NCBI RefSeq assembly: GCF_000264995.1
Contig: NW_006767445.1
Location: 795,163 to 859,162 of the forward strand
DNA from: Punctularia strigosozonata HHB-11173 SS5
Lineage: Eukaryota; Basidiomycota; Agaricomycetes; Corticiales; Punctulariaceae
Length of the DNA stretch: 64,000 nt
Reading direction: 5' to 3'
The notes under the pieces were generated by a model. It made no database searches. It was not told the DNA's origin and worked only from the letters and a program-made list of their open reading frames with translations. Of the stretch, positions 11,105 to 23,359 are shown piece by piece. Within the stretch, counting starts at the first letter, position 1. Every line of letters begins with the position of its first letter. A program made the translations under genes and the position numbers.

Positions 11105-12871
11105 ATGTTGACCCTTGCCCCTCAGTCCGTCTGCGACGTGTGCGCAGAGGAGTACGGCCCCCAACATCTCCCCCATTCCATCCCCTGCGGTGAGTACATG
11201 CTATTCGCATTATTTTTGGGGCAGCCACCGCTCGACAAATTTGTTGACTGACTCCCTCGATGCCCCCAGGTCATGTCTTGTGCGAAACATGTTGCAAGAG
11301 TATCATCGAGAAAGCCCCCCCTCGTCTTGCACCCGCATGTCCGTTTTGTCGCGAGCACTTCACGAGCGAAGGCATCCGCAAAGTTCGCATCGACTTTCCT
11401 GTCACCAGCGGGCGTAACACCCCTTGGCGGCCAATAATCGAGGCGAACGAGCCTACACACGACTACTCGCTCGCGAAGGAGGAGGAAATCATCCTTGTGG
11501 AGCGCACATCCAATCGATCACCGCGATCCGACGCTCGACGACTTGAGGACAAGGTGGCTAAGATTGCCGGAAAGCGTTGCTCGGTGGAGGAGGTCTCCAC
11601 ACTTCACAAGGAGATTTCTGTGTGGCTGGAAGCGAACCCCAAGGACACGGTACGCGTTCGAATATCTTCGGCCTTTTCCCGGATTTCTGACATACATATG
11701 ACGCACAGCCCATCTCCCTCACGCTCAGTGCTGCCCTTCTTTACGCCATCCTGATCAACTACCAGGCCCACTATGACGCCACCAAGGCCTCGAAGGAACG
11801 CATTGAGCACCTCGAGAATGAGCTCCGCAGGTAGGCCCTTCTTATTTTACTCTGGGTATACGGGATACTAAACCATCTTCTAGCAAAAATGCTCAATACG
11901 AGCGTACATCGCAAGAATGTCAGACGCTGATGGCGGAAATTAGCCGTCTGAGGTTCAAGTCAACGCCCACCTCGCCAAGTATCACATCCTCCACCACGAG
12001 CTCCTACTTCCCTGGGCCCGTCGATACCTCTTCCCTTCGCCTTACAAAGTCAGCAGCGACCTCCCCTTACAATAGCCCCCCGACCATCAGCTCTAGCCGA
12101 CTTCCCGCAATCTCTCCTCTTCACAGCCCCATCCACAGTCCGCCGATGCAGACTCTGTCTCCCCCTAAAATGCCGTCGTCCTTGTCGACACCTTCTCCCG
12201 GTGGCCAGCATTATTCGCCCCCGGTTACGCCTACGCCCCCGCACCCTGCCACGGCGATCACTCGCTCCAAATCCAGCGCAGCTACCTCGTCCTCACACAC
12301 TCGCTCGGCTTCCGCCTCCATTTCGCAGTCATTGCTTTTCCGCAGCGATACCCCGACGACGCGCTCGCACACGCCCTCCATCCGCTCTCACACCCCAGGC
12401 CCGCGCTCGCACACTCCAATTCGCTCGACTACGCCGTCCCTGTCGACTTCGAGCGCGTATGCAAGGCCCATTTCGCCACCGCCACCGCCAGTGCCACCGA
12501 TGCCGACCAGCGCCACCCGCAAGACACGCACGCTCTCTGTGTCTTCTCCCGGCGCGCCCAAGATCGTCCGGTCCACGTCAGACGACGAGCGGCACCTGGG
12601 CATCGGCGGCCATTCCGATAAAGAGTCGATTCGTGCCAAGTCGCCCACCGGAATCTTCTCTCGCTGGGTACCGTCGGCGCGCCCTGCCTCTACCGCCCCG
12701 AAAAGGCAGTTGTCCGCGACGCCAGCTCCCCGGACTGCGTTTGGCTCGACGGTCCCCCCCAGCTATCCCACGCCATCTGCGACGCCGACGCCGACGCGCA
12801 GGCTCTCGGTATCGCGCGCATCCATCTCGACGCCTCACCGCATCCAGACCCCCATGCGGGCAGCTGGCTAA
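11105..12871 (+). CDS. RING-finger / coiled-coil / Ser-Pro-rich protein, copy 2
   Basis: Four exons (11105-11189, 11270-11649, 11709-11830, 11884-12871) give 1575 bases, or 524 residues. The RING finger is at residues 10-60: CDVCAEEYG, then CGHVLCETCC, then CPFCREHF. It is followed by a helical region (LSAALLYAILINYQAHYD), a short coiled coil and a long Ser/Pro/Thr-rich tail with imperfect repeats of the type RSHTP. One intron cuts the RING just before the GH of CGH, close to the position in copy 1, and another follows the same helical segment. It is probably an E3 ubiquitin ligase by family; the target is unknown. Confidence 0.85.
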
Positions 12872-15552
12872 TAACATCCCGCGGATCACACATGGGGACT
12901 TAATCCGACTGGATTGATCCGCGGGGTGGGCCAAGGAGCTAACCCCCATGCCCTTCATCACATTTCCTCCTTCTGTCTGCTGCTCCTCGACTGCGATACC
13001 CCCGAACTTTTCCTGCAGCATCGACGGCCCGTACGCGCACAATACACAACACACCGCCTAATACGTGCTCAGCACTTTCCACCTCCCCAGCGTACGGCCA
13101 TTTTCGACTTTCGACTCGGACTCGACTTGCGACTCTCCCGTCTCACGATCATCCTCGACCGTGCTACCTATGATACCTCGCCGATATATTCGCTGTACAT
13201 ATCCCGCTGGTCTCGGTATTGTCTCATACTTTCTCCTTTTTTTTCTTGTTTATCCTGATATGTTTTCTGGGTTCCAGTTTCTCCCTCCATCTTCCTCCCT
13301 CATCCTGTCAGTCACGGTGTTATCCGGTGGCGTTCCCGTGCCACCTCGAGCGATTCATTGCTCAAGTGTTTATGATCCTAACCTAATCCACCCTTATCCG
13401 CATGTTCCTTATACCCCGGCTTCCACTGTAGCGTATACGGACCTCTCTGGCTTGCTTTCACGTCTCTTACACGGCTTTCACGATTCGCTTCCACGAGTTT
13501 TTTCACGAACCCTTATCCCGAACCTTGACGATGCGATAGATGACCCTCCTCCCCCTTAAAAGTAGGCGTTGTAATCGCTTATAGATACGACCTAGTACAC
13601 GACGAGTACTTTCGAGTATTACCTTACTACCGCCGTTGAATGGAAGTAGCTTTTTCGCGGTGCATGGAAGTTGCGAGCAGTTCAACCTGCGCTCAGTTTT
13701 CGACTTGCTCTTCCGGTCTCGATGCTGGATTCGTGAAGATTGCACATCATACGGTGCTTCTGACCACGTCATGTGTCGCGATACTTAGGTGCACTCGAGA
13801 CGATATGCTGAATCGGGCGTTATCGCGATACTGAGGACCGTTCGGACTTCGCAAATGTATGACTCGACTCGGGCGAAGCATGTGCAATATCCGGGAGATG
13901 ACGACAGCCCGATGCTCTTAGATCTCTGAAACGTTCTGGAGCATTGCATGAACGTCGATTGACAAACCGCCTGCGGCAATCGCAGGGAAAGCGAAGCGCA
14001 GCAGCGATAACATCTCTGGGCTATCGTCCAACGTGCGCCGCAAGTGTAGATGGTCGTTTAATACAACTTTGCGTGCAACGCGGAAGGGGGCGCGATATGT
14101 CAACTGCATGGGAGCAGGAGCAAACACAGAAAGCGGCTAGGGGTTCACGGAGCGCTCGCCGCGGACACATGCGGGTGTTCTTGGACATCGCGAGGGGCAT
14201 GAGGCAAGATAGCGTAGAGTCGAGTCAAAAACTTAGGGCTACCGGCGGGGGCGGTCGTACAAGCTCTGGAAGGGGTCGGGGACTATCGGCGATGGGATGC
14301 GGAAACAAAGTCAAGAACATTGTTCTAAGTACCGCCTTGAGGCCACGTTGTGACGAGGTGCCGCGGCGATTTGCCCCAAGGCAATGGATTGTCGCTGGGA
14401 GGGCGAAGGGTCGATGGCCGGCCGTGCCCACATTTGGGTCCGTCGCTGACCTCGTTTTGCCTCGCGCACCGACGGCGACGGGCGGATATTCCGAGCATGA
14501 GCCGCGGTTGACGCCTTCCCAGGGGTAAACGAGCTATCGAGGACGCGTGTTTGCCGCGGGCGGGTCCGAAACGCGTGTATCAAGACGGTTGAAGCCGGAG
14601 ACGGGCAACTCGAGGAACACACGTGTTGAGGTGTGGGCGCGTTCAGAAAGACGAATCGTCGCACGGCGTTGCTGTTCGTGGCGCGAAGAGAAGCGGCAAC
14701 CCACGGTGGGCGGGAGCTCGGGATCGGGATCGGCGGCACGTTGTGATTCCCGCGAGCAGGGGCGGAGTATAAGTCTGCGCGGATTATTTTGGCTGGGTGG
14801 TCGCCAGGGTCGAACGTTCATTCAAACTATTAGTAGAACGAGCCGTATATGCGGCGCTCCCATAGAAGGGTCAGTGATGGTCGAGCGAAAATATGTGTGG
14901 AACGTCTGCACGTTACAGGATGGAGAAACGGGCATGAGGCCTGAAGTTTGAAGCTATGCTTGAGCTGGAACTCGAGGTTTAGGGCAACCGTTGATAAGAG
15001 CATTGTGCGATCGCACCGACGCCACCGCCAAGCAGAGCATCTGCCACGAGTACCGTAGAGCCTAAGACTTTTGCATGTGCAGCAGAAGATGGCCTCGGAT
15101 TGCAAAGAGGGTGCAAGCTATACCTTCTTTCCACCGCTATCCTCTCCGCTCCAGACCTTGCAACTGCATATCTGACCTTGCAGTGCAGGCATGCCGCTAT
15201 ATGTGTCCTATGCGTTCTCATTCACGAGGATGCAATTTTTGGGCATAACCGTCCGACGCCAGTCGCGCGCATGTTGCTATAGTCAAGTCGCGAACAGAAA
15301 TAGGGAAATAGTGAAGCGCCAAAGTCACACAATCAGGTCACACCCGCGTCAATGATTACGTGACAGCTCGTGTATGCCCGTCGTGACGCTTCGGTTGCGC
15401 CCGTCATTGCTCTCTAAACATCGTTAGTAGTATCGTCCTAGCTTTCCTTTTCCTTGTGGTAATCAGAATCAGTTTGCAGAACTCCAGCCGGTTCAACGCA
15501 CAGTTGATACCCGAGGGGGGAGTCGAGTGCGGTGCCACATCACTACACAGTC
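12872..15552. other. 2.7 kb intergenic, RING copy 2 to GLE1
   Basis: The first several hundred bases are pyrimidine-rich and look like 3' UTR. From about 13.9 to 14.8 kb the sequence is GC-rich, with overlapping frames on both strands and no recognisable motif. The last part should include the GLE1 promoter. I cannot support any gene here. Confidence 0.4.
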
Positions 15553-17563
15553 ATGCGCATCTCCGCATACAAATCCACGTCCCCTGTTCGGAAGCCCCGG
15601 TTGGTCGCGCTTGCAAGCATGTAACCTTTGGCTCACATATATATACGTAGTAAATTCTCGAAACGCTCTGCTTTTGGGGTCCCGCGAAGCGTATCCGATG
15701 ATGAAAGCGATAGTTCCGACGCGGACTCGGATTCATCGGACAGCTCTGTCTCCTCCTCAGAATCTGAAGTAGAACGCGAGTCACAGTGAGTGATACATAG
15801 TTATGCTGCAGTCTGTCTCAGATGTTAGATACCAGATTACGGAAAACAGATGGTGCCAAAACAGCGGCGGAGATGAGATACATCGAGGATACCTTAGCAT
15901 CTATCCGACTACGAACTCGGTGGCGGGACCCGTACGAAGATTGGGAACGGGATGCTCGCAAAGACGCCCTGGTAAGCATATATGCCCTGCTTGTAGACTT
16001 CTCTGACCTGTCGATGAAGCGCACTGCTCGCAAGGAACAAGCGCAAGCACGTTTACAGCGACATCATGTCCATGATCAAGCTGCCGTCGAAGAACTTGAG
16101 CGCCTCGCGAATCTTCACAAGAAGCAAGTCGATGAGGTGGCTGCTCAGCTTGCCTTGCTGGAGCGCCAACGACAGCAGCAGGAGCAGCGGCTTCAGGAAC
16201 AATGGAGGGAACGGGACAACCAACTGTGGCAGCGTATCGAGAACGTGATCAAGTTCGAGGAGGAGAAGGTGAAGGCAAAGTTGGAGGCGGAGAGGAAGGC
16301 GAGGGAGGAAGAGGAACGCAAGCGGAGATTGGAGGTAGAGCGCAGGTTGGCTGAGGAGCGCAAGAAGCAAGAAGAGTTAGAAAAACGGCGTCAGGAGGAA
16401 GAGATGCGTAAAGCAGAAGAAGCCAAGGCGGAAGAGGAGCGCAAGCGGGAGCAGGAAAGTGCTTTGCACCGCCAACAACAGCAGGAGGCGGAGGCAGAAG
16501 AGCGCGCTCGCTTGGGGATAACCACTCCCGAGGAGGATTGGTTACGTGCCAGAAAGTTGCTCAAGGTATGCACTCGGAGCTTTCTAGCCACTAGATCTAA
16601 CGGGCGGCAATAGTCAATCAAGGAGGGTTCAATGAAGACCGTCAAGGGCAACAAAGAGTTGAAGGCGCTCTGGAGCGCCGGTAGACGGGCGATCAATCCC
16701 AAGATCGGCCAGATCACGAGTGATCCTGAAGTGATCAACCGAGTGGTAAGCTAGGCAACGCGAACCTTCTTCGTCTTCTTCATTCTTACAAGTCGGATAG
16801 TCTCAACAGATCTTTCAGATCATCAAGCCTCCCAACCCGCATCCTCATGACGTCTACATGGCCCTCCTTTCCGCACTTGCCAAATCCATCCTCCTCCAAG
16901 CGGAAACCGAGGTGACGGCTGAAAAGCGAGCTGCCGGTCCATTGGCTCGCGTCGCCGTGAACCTGATCCCAGCCCTGGACGGGTTCGTGGACGTGTTCTG
17001 GGCGAAGATGGTTCAACGCACGGGAGGGTGGCCAATCCCTGCCATCGTCCCACCCACAGACGTCGATGGCGTGCCATTCACGAAGGAGACGCGCCGGAAA
17101 GCGCTAGGTTACCGCAACGAAGAGACGGCTCCAGAGCGTTGGCAACGCATTCAGGGCTCCATGCGTGTCTACTGGGAGATCCTAAAGGGCACCGGTGACG
17201 TGCAAAGACCCATCGACCAGAGGCCGAGAGTGTGGACGTACTTCACGCGGGTGGTGGAGAACCAGCGCATGCTGGAGTCTGCAGTTGCTCCTATGATCCT
17301 GCATGGTATGTTGGATTACTCGTTACGCATCCATGATCCCTGATGATGATTCCGCCGCCTTTACAGCGGCAGTGGAAGTCTTAGGTCAGGACGCGAAGCG
17401 TGCCTACGGCGCGGACTGGGTGAGGTTGATGACTATGGTCTACGAGTGGGTGACGCGGGGGATGGACCCTGGAGGACGACCCGTTGGTGGGGACGCTCCA
17501 GAGGGGAAAGCAGCTCGCGTTCGACTGCAGATTGAAATCGAGCGTATGATGAACACCCCATGA
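15553..17563 (+). CDS. GLE1: Nucleoporin GLE1, mRNA export factor
   Basis: GLE1 sits on the cytoplasmic face of the nuclear pore and, with inositol hexakisphosphate, activates the DEAD-box helicase Dbp5 to release exported mRNA. Six exons (15553-15599, 15651-15785, 15836-16565, 16614-16745, 16801-17305, 17367-17563) sum to 1746 bases, or 581 residues. A basic Ser/Pro start (SPVRKPR) leads to an acidic Ser/Asp tract. A long charged coiled coil rich in Glu, Arg and Lys covers roughly residues 110-290, and the helical GLE1 domain follows, with WSAGRRAINPKIGQI, PPNPHPHDVYMALLS and GTGDVQRPIDQRPRVWTYF. A 48-base segment at 15973-16020 has GT...AG ends, is in frame and has no stop, so it may be a retained or spliced intron. 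The start exon was chosen because it restores the usual SPVR-type N-terminus. Confidence 0.9.
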
Positions 17564-18015
17564 TACGGCCCCAGAATCACCTACCTTTTTGCCACGCCCT
17601 TATGTTTGATCTTCAATAGCATGTCATCCTATCTGATAGTACACGTCCACGATGTAATAGAAACGAAACGCAATTATGATCATTCTAAGTGGCGGCACGC
17701 TGTAAAAGTTAATCTTTAGTCTAAGGCCAATTGCCGACTCCCACGGCTTCGTGCAACAGCACCGACCGCCCGCAGTCGCTTCGGTACGACCGAATCTGAT
17801 GAACGGAAACATAGTTTGCAATCTTTTGCAGTCCCTGAAGGGACTGCACCAACTAAGTACTACAAACTTGAAGCTTGAAGAACCGATTTAGAAAAACAGA
17901 TCATAATCAAACCGCAACAAGCCGCAACGCTAGCCGACTTCTTCCTCCTGCACGTGATCGTGCCAGCAAAATCGGAAATAGCGAGAGGCGAATGGTACGT
18001 TGTTCCTCCCGCACC
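17564..18015. promoter_or_regulatory. Intergenic, GLE1 to methyltransferase
   Basis: A 452-base spacer between two plus-strand genes. It should contain the GLE1 3' end and the methyltransferase promoter. I see no clear TATA box or other named element. Confidence 0.3.
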
Positions 18016-19845
18016 ATGTCGTCCATCTCAGTGCGGACGACGGACTACCCGGCTATCAAGAATTCACCTCTGGTCGGCCTTGCTGAGGGAAATGGCTCAT
18101 TCAGCAATATTCACCTCGCTGCGCTCGTCCTCGGCGTTCCATGGCTATTGAAACGCATGCTCCCGCTCGTCAACCGCGGAGGATTCAAGACGTACCTCTT
18201 CTTGGTCATTCTCACAGGCGTACCTGTTGCTATTGGCTATTGGACTCTGATGAGCATGTACGGGAAGCGCAAAAACGAGAAGGTCCTCTTGCCTAACAGA
18301 AACATCTCGGAGTACATCACGATAAAGGACCCGGAGCTCAAGCAAAGGTATTTCGGCAAGAACAAGATCCCGATGCAAGAGTTCTACGACGCGTACTTTG
18401 AGCAGAAGATTGACTTTAATGGTACGTGGCCATATCTGACGCGTCTGACGGGCGGAGGCTCAAGTCAATGCAGGCGACGTGCTCGACATCATGGAACAAC
18501 GTCACGACTGGGCGAAGTTTGTCATGACCCCCAAGCTATTCAGACAAGTCCTCTTCGAGCTTATCCCGGACGTCATCTTCCACACGAGCCAGCAGGATGA
18601 GGACCAGGTTCGCACGACTTACGATCGTCAGTCTTTTCCCTCCTACTGCTGTCGTTTCGCTGACGTATTGTAACAGGTGGCGATGACTTTTACGAATGGT
18701 GATCTATAGTCAAATAGTCGATGAGCGACACGAGCTCATTGTTTTGATAGGTTCCTTGGCCCTCGCATGATCTACACCTCCGGTATTGTCACCGACATCA
18801 CTCGCGAAGAGACCCTGGAGGAATTGCAGGACAACAAACTCACCATCGTCTGCGAGAAGCTTGACCTTAAGCCAACCGACCGCCTTCTTGATATCGGTTG
18901 TGGCTGGGGTACTCTTACCGCGTTCGCTGCTAAGAACTACGGCTGTAAGGCTACTGGTGTCACCATCGCCCAGAACCAGGCTGCGTTCGGCAACGATCGT
19001 ATCGCGAAGAATGGAGCCGCCGACAGCGCTAAAATCCTCTGCATGGACTATCGCGACATCCCTATGGAACCTGGTTATTACTCTAAGATAGTCTCGCTCG
19101 AGATGGCTGAGGTGCGTCTCATCATGAGTTGTTTGCATCTTGACGTCGGGCTGAGTATTTGCCATATTTGCCAGCACGTCGGCATCCGCCGCTATCGGAC
19201 TTTCCTCAGGCAGGTGTATGACCTCCTAGACGATGATGGCATCTTCCTTCTCCAAGTCGCTGGTCTCCGACCCCATTGGCAATACGAGGATCTGATCTGG
19301 TGAGCACCTTGGTATGCTTGGCGAGTACGCGTATCTGAACCGTTGCCGTTCAGGGGCCTCTTCATGAACAAGCACGTTTTCCCGGGAGCGGATGCCAGTT
19401 GCTCGTTAGGCTGGGTTATCACGCAAGTTGAGGCTGTTGGGTTCGAGGTCAAGAACATCGACGTCCTCGGCGTGCACTACTCCGCGACCATCTGGAGATG
19501 GTACAAGAACTGGATAGCGAACAAGGAGGCCATCCTCGAGAAATATGGCGAAAAATGGTTCCGCATTTGGTCCTTCTTCCTTGCCTACTCCGTGATCATC
19601 GCCAGGTATCTATCTCGCTCGGTGTCCTCTTGAGACTCTGCCGACCATCTCTTTCATAGGCAAGGCGGTTCTTCCGTGTTCCAGATCACGCTGCACAAGA
19701 ACTTGAACGCCTACCACCGCATCGAAGGTGTACCCACGCACGCGTCTATTCACGTCAAGCCCAAGGTTACCATCGAGTAAGTGTCCGCTTCGATCTTGGC
19801 CTTGCATGTCATCTGATCTGCTGTCGTTGCAGACCGGTGGTTTGA
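18016..19845 (+). CDS. Sphingolipid C9-methyltransferase
   Basis: Adds a methyl group from S-adenosylmethionine to C9 of the sphingoid base in fungal glucosylceramides, at the ER membrane. Eight exons, including one of 22 bases (18677-18698), sum to 1449 bases, or 482 residues, in the usual range for the family. Two N-terminal membrane segments are visible (around IHLAALVLGVPWLLKRML and FLVILTGVPVAIGYWTL). The SAM-binding motif LLDIGCGWGTLTAFAA lies after DRRT-type helices, and LSLEMAEHVGIRRY-like and GLFMNKHVFPGAD segments typical of the cyclopropane-synthase-like fold follow. All splice junctions keep frame. Homology to cyclopropane-fatty-acyl-phospholipid synthases is expected, but the two membrane helices and the length favour the sphingolipid enzyme. 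Confidence 0.9.
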
Positions 19846-20337
19846 GGCGACGGTGGTTGACGAACTGCTCGTTCAGAGAGCAAGGGAGGTGCATGTGAAT
19901 GGGAAAAAAATACACTAGATCTTGGATGCGTAATGGGTTGTACATGGTTCAGATTCACTCTGGAACAGAACTGCACGATTACTTGGGCCACTTGTAGCGC
20001 CGGACGCCTGCAAATCTAGACAACGTTTGCGTTCAATCCTTCACCTTCAGATACACGACCTCACATGGTCAGGGACCGGCAATTGTGCAACCCGATCTTC
20101 CGATTTCCCGCCTTTTTGCTTCTTGCGGCCACGACTCGCTCATCGCATCAGGGCGCATGCGCAATATCATCGGCTTCGTACACGAGATGAACCCTTCGTC
20201 ATATCCCTGGGAGGCTCCTGATTGCGTCGTCCCGGTGACCGGCCTTGCTGTTCCGGGCTCCTTGCTATACCGCAATCGCTCGATACATTTCTCATATATA
20301 ATGGACAACCTCGGGCGCCCTATAGGTTTTAAAGACG
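19846..20337. promoter_or_regulatory. Intergenic with P450 promoter
   Basis: A 492-base gap between two plus-strand genes. A TATA-like tatataat at about 20295-20302 sits roughly 40 bases before the P450 start codon, a plausible core promoter element. Nothing else is recognisable. Confidence 0.4.
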
Positions 20338-22878
20338 ATGGCTCTCACCCCAGGCCTTGTGTATGTGCTGAAAAGCCTGCGCGTCTGGTCGGCCCCACCG
20401 ATAGCCCTTTATATCTTGTCGAGGATCCTCAGCGCCGTCGACATCAACGTTTCAGGCCTGCTGCTGATATCGACTTGCGTACTCCTTCCTCCGGCGATCC
20501 TGCTAGTGCGGTATCACCTCCTTCGATGGAAAGACCGCCGCGATGCTGCAGCAGTTGGTGCAATTCTTCCTCCTGAACTCAAATCCGCGTGGCCAGCTGG
20601 ACTTGGGCTGGACTTGATGGCAGCCATGAAGAACTCTATTGTCGATGTCTATCCCGGTCTGGACACTCTTCTCGACCCTGCATACCTGGAGCTGATGCAA
20701 ACCTTAGGTCTGAACTTCAGGAAGTGGTCCAATGAATATGGTAATACCTGGCGAATCACAGTCGCAGGGGACACTCGAGTGAGTGACAGGCTCTTCAAGT
20801 CTACGGGATCGAGAATTGATCACGCGGCGGTGCAGTACTTCACTTGCGAGCCTGATTATGTGAAGGTTCGTCGCATGCTCCGTACCTCATAATCTGGTGA
20901 CGATATCGTATTCCTATAGGCTATGCTTGCGACGGATTTCGGAAGCTTCCATAAAGGTGGGTGTTGCTGTCAGTCCCAGATGCCACGTATCTCACTGTGA
21001 TGGCGTAATATAGGGCCGAATGTGTTGCATCAAAACAATTCAGTGCTAGGAACTGGCGTGTTCAACGCGGATGGTATGTTGCCTATCGAATCTCTCGAGC
21101 TAGCACTGCTCATAGCTGATGCCCTCTAGGCGATCTGTGGAAGTGAGGATGCAAACCCGCGAAATTGCAACACTGGCACTGATATGACAACACAGATTCC
21201 ATCGTGGTATGACAAGACCCTTCTTCAGCAAAGACAAGATTAGCCACTTCGAGTTGTTCGACTCGCATTGTGATGACGCACTGTCTCAAATGCGAGAGCG
21301 GCTTCGCCAAGGCTGCCCTGTCGACTTCCAGGACCTTGTACATCGTCTGTACTCTTTACTTGCTATGATTTGTTGTTCCTGACGGCGACGGGCTCTAGGC
21401 ATCACTATGGACTGCGCTACCCAGTTCCTATTCGGCAAGGATGTTTGCTCGCTCTCTGCGGGTCTCCCTTATCCGAACCAGCCGGAGGACCTATCGCACC
21501 CTGCAAATGCTTTTGCTCACGCGTTCCTTCGCGCTCAGAGTGTGATTATAGTCCGTGCCCGACTTGGGAAGACGTGGCCGCTTGGGGAGTTGTGGGGAGA
21601 TGCCAGTGCATCGCACATGAAAATCATATATGACTTCGTGGACCCTCTCGTGACGGAGGCGTTGGAGAGGAAGAGGCGAGGAATCTTGCTCGACAGCCCA
21701 AATGCAGAGAAGCCTGGCGAACAAGATGTTCTTCTTCATCAAATGGCCGAGGCTACGAACGACCGCGTCATTCTCCGCGATGAAATCATGAACATGATGG
21801 TCGCGGGTAGAGATACGGTATGTTCCATTCCGTTCGCGGTATGACTTCCTCACGTTGAGTTCATCGTATATTAGACTGCGTCTACGGTACGAGAGAGTTG
21901 CTTGCTGATGAAACGGACTACAAAGCTCATGATCTCCCCTTCAAGGTCACATTTGCCGTGTATATGCTTGCTGAACACCCTCAGGTTTTGCACAAGTTGC
22001 GCTCAGAAATCCTGTCAAGACTCGGCGGCCAAAGACGACCGGAACCCGATGACTTCAGGCAGATGAAGTATCTCAGGGCCGTCATCAATGGTGAGTCCTG
22101 TTCTGTCACTGCCCGATCAGACGTTAACCGCGGGCACATCAGAAACGCTGCGGCTCTTCCCCATTGTGTATGTCCGATTATCGACTGTCATACGCGTGTG
22201 CGTAGCTGACAAGCGCTGGTGATCAGGCCTTTTAACAGCAGAGAAAGTATCAAGCCGACCACATGGCCATCCAAGTCCGGCGGACCACCTATTTACATCC
22301 CAGCAGGCACGCGGTGCGCTTATGACCAGAGAACTGGCTCCAAATGTGTGCTGAACCTGAGGCTGTAGATGTCTTTATTCCGTTTTGTTGATGCATAGAA
22401 GATTCGACCTGTGGGGTCCAGATGGTACGCAAATCCCGTTTTCTACTTCTGAAAGAACTATAACTGTATATCAACAGCTCTCGACTTCGATCCTGACCGC
22501 TTTCTTGACCAACGAGTGGAAAGACTCACCAGGAATCCGATGATGTTCCTCCCATTCAACGCCGGTAATGTTAAAACACCTGCGCAAGACCGAGTCCATC
22601 GCTGAATGTGCTGCGCCACAGGCCCGCGGATCTGTCTCGGCCAGCAGTTCGCCTATAACGAGGCTTCGTTCATTCTCGTTCGTCTACTGCAAGGCTTCTC
22701 GAACATTCAATTGGCCTTGGACGCACAACCGGTTGACAGTTTACCGCCGGCGCGTTGGAAAGATCCCGGGGAGGTACCCTTCAGACAAGAGAGGGAGAAG
22801 GTGATGCCAAACACGCATCTGACGTTACATGTGAAGGTGCGCGCTCGGAGACCCTCTCTCGCACCACATGGATCATAA
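20338..22878 (+). CDS. Cytochrome P450, CYP63-like monooxygenase
   Basis: A membrane-anchored heme monooxygenase of the ER; CYP63 enzymes of wood-decay fungi oxidise alkanes, fatty acids and aromatic xenobiotics. Fifteen exons sum to 1767 bases, or 588 residues, and every junction holds frame. Two hydrophobic segments lie in the first 60 residues. The I-helix reads [12 protein letters not shown], the K-helix ETLRLFP, a PERF-region segment [10 protein letters not shown], and the heme-binding loop [17 protein letters not shown] carries the cysteine ligand. Two early introns (20657-20707, 20779-20835) are in frame and stop-free, so naive reading would wrongly keep them. Exons of 13 and 12 bases occur (21130-21142, 21875-21886). 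No breaks were found. Assignment to CYP63 rather than a neighbouring clan member rests on the heme-loop wording and is moderately sure. Confidence 0.88.
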
Positions 22879-23359
22879 CGTGGTGCACAGGGTGGACTAT
22901 GGGTTAGGATGAAGGAGGCTCAAGGAGGCGAGGTTTTGACAGTGCCAACCCCTTCGAAGAGTGACCTGGGTCATCTGTGATGATAACAATATGCAAACAA
23001 CCTGATAGGTATGCACCATTCGTCTTTGGTCTTTCCGGACCCAGTGCGACAGACAACCAACCAGTACTGCATCTGTGACGGACCTTTGCTAACGCCGATA
23101 CAGAATTTGTGGGTGCTGTATGGGAACATCATTATCAAGGTAAGAGCATTTGCAACCCCCCCCCAAGACATTAGCTTTCAGAATGCATTGATTAACTTCG
23201 AAATCATACTAGGCTAGGCTCTGGGTTCGGATGAAGGAGAGATCAGGCGATGTAGCAGAAACAGGAAGTATGTGAGTGTCGCCGGTTAGTTCCATGCATG
23301 GGGCGTGCATGGGGCGATCGTTGGAGGCACCTAGTACATATGCAGCCAGATATTATCTA
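22879..23359. other. Convergent intergenic region
   Basis: A 481-base spacer between the 3' ends of the P450 (plus) and the short-chain dehydrogenase (minus). It contains a run of nine C at about 23158-23166. No gene is visible. Confidence 0.4.

Noticed and set aside
12201-12917. Plus-strand frame of 238 codons, Arg/Pro-rich
   Set aside because: An alternate frame of the Ser/Pro tail exon of RING copy 2, with no domain.
13065-13559. 164-codon plus frame after RING copy 2
   Set aside because: Pyrimidine-rich sequence typical of a 3' UTR; it has no conserved domain and starts within the presumed transcript end.
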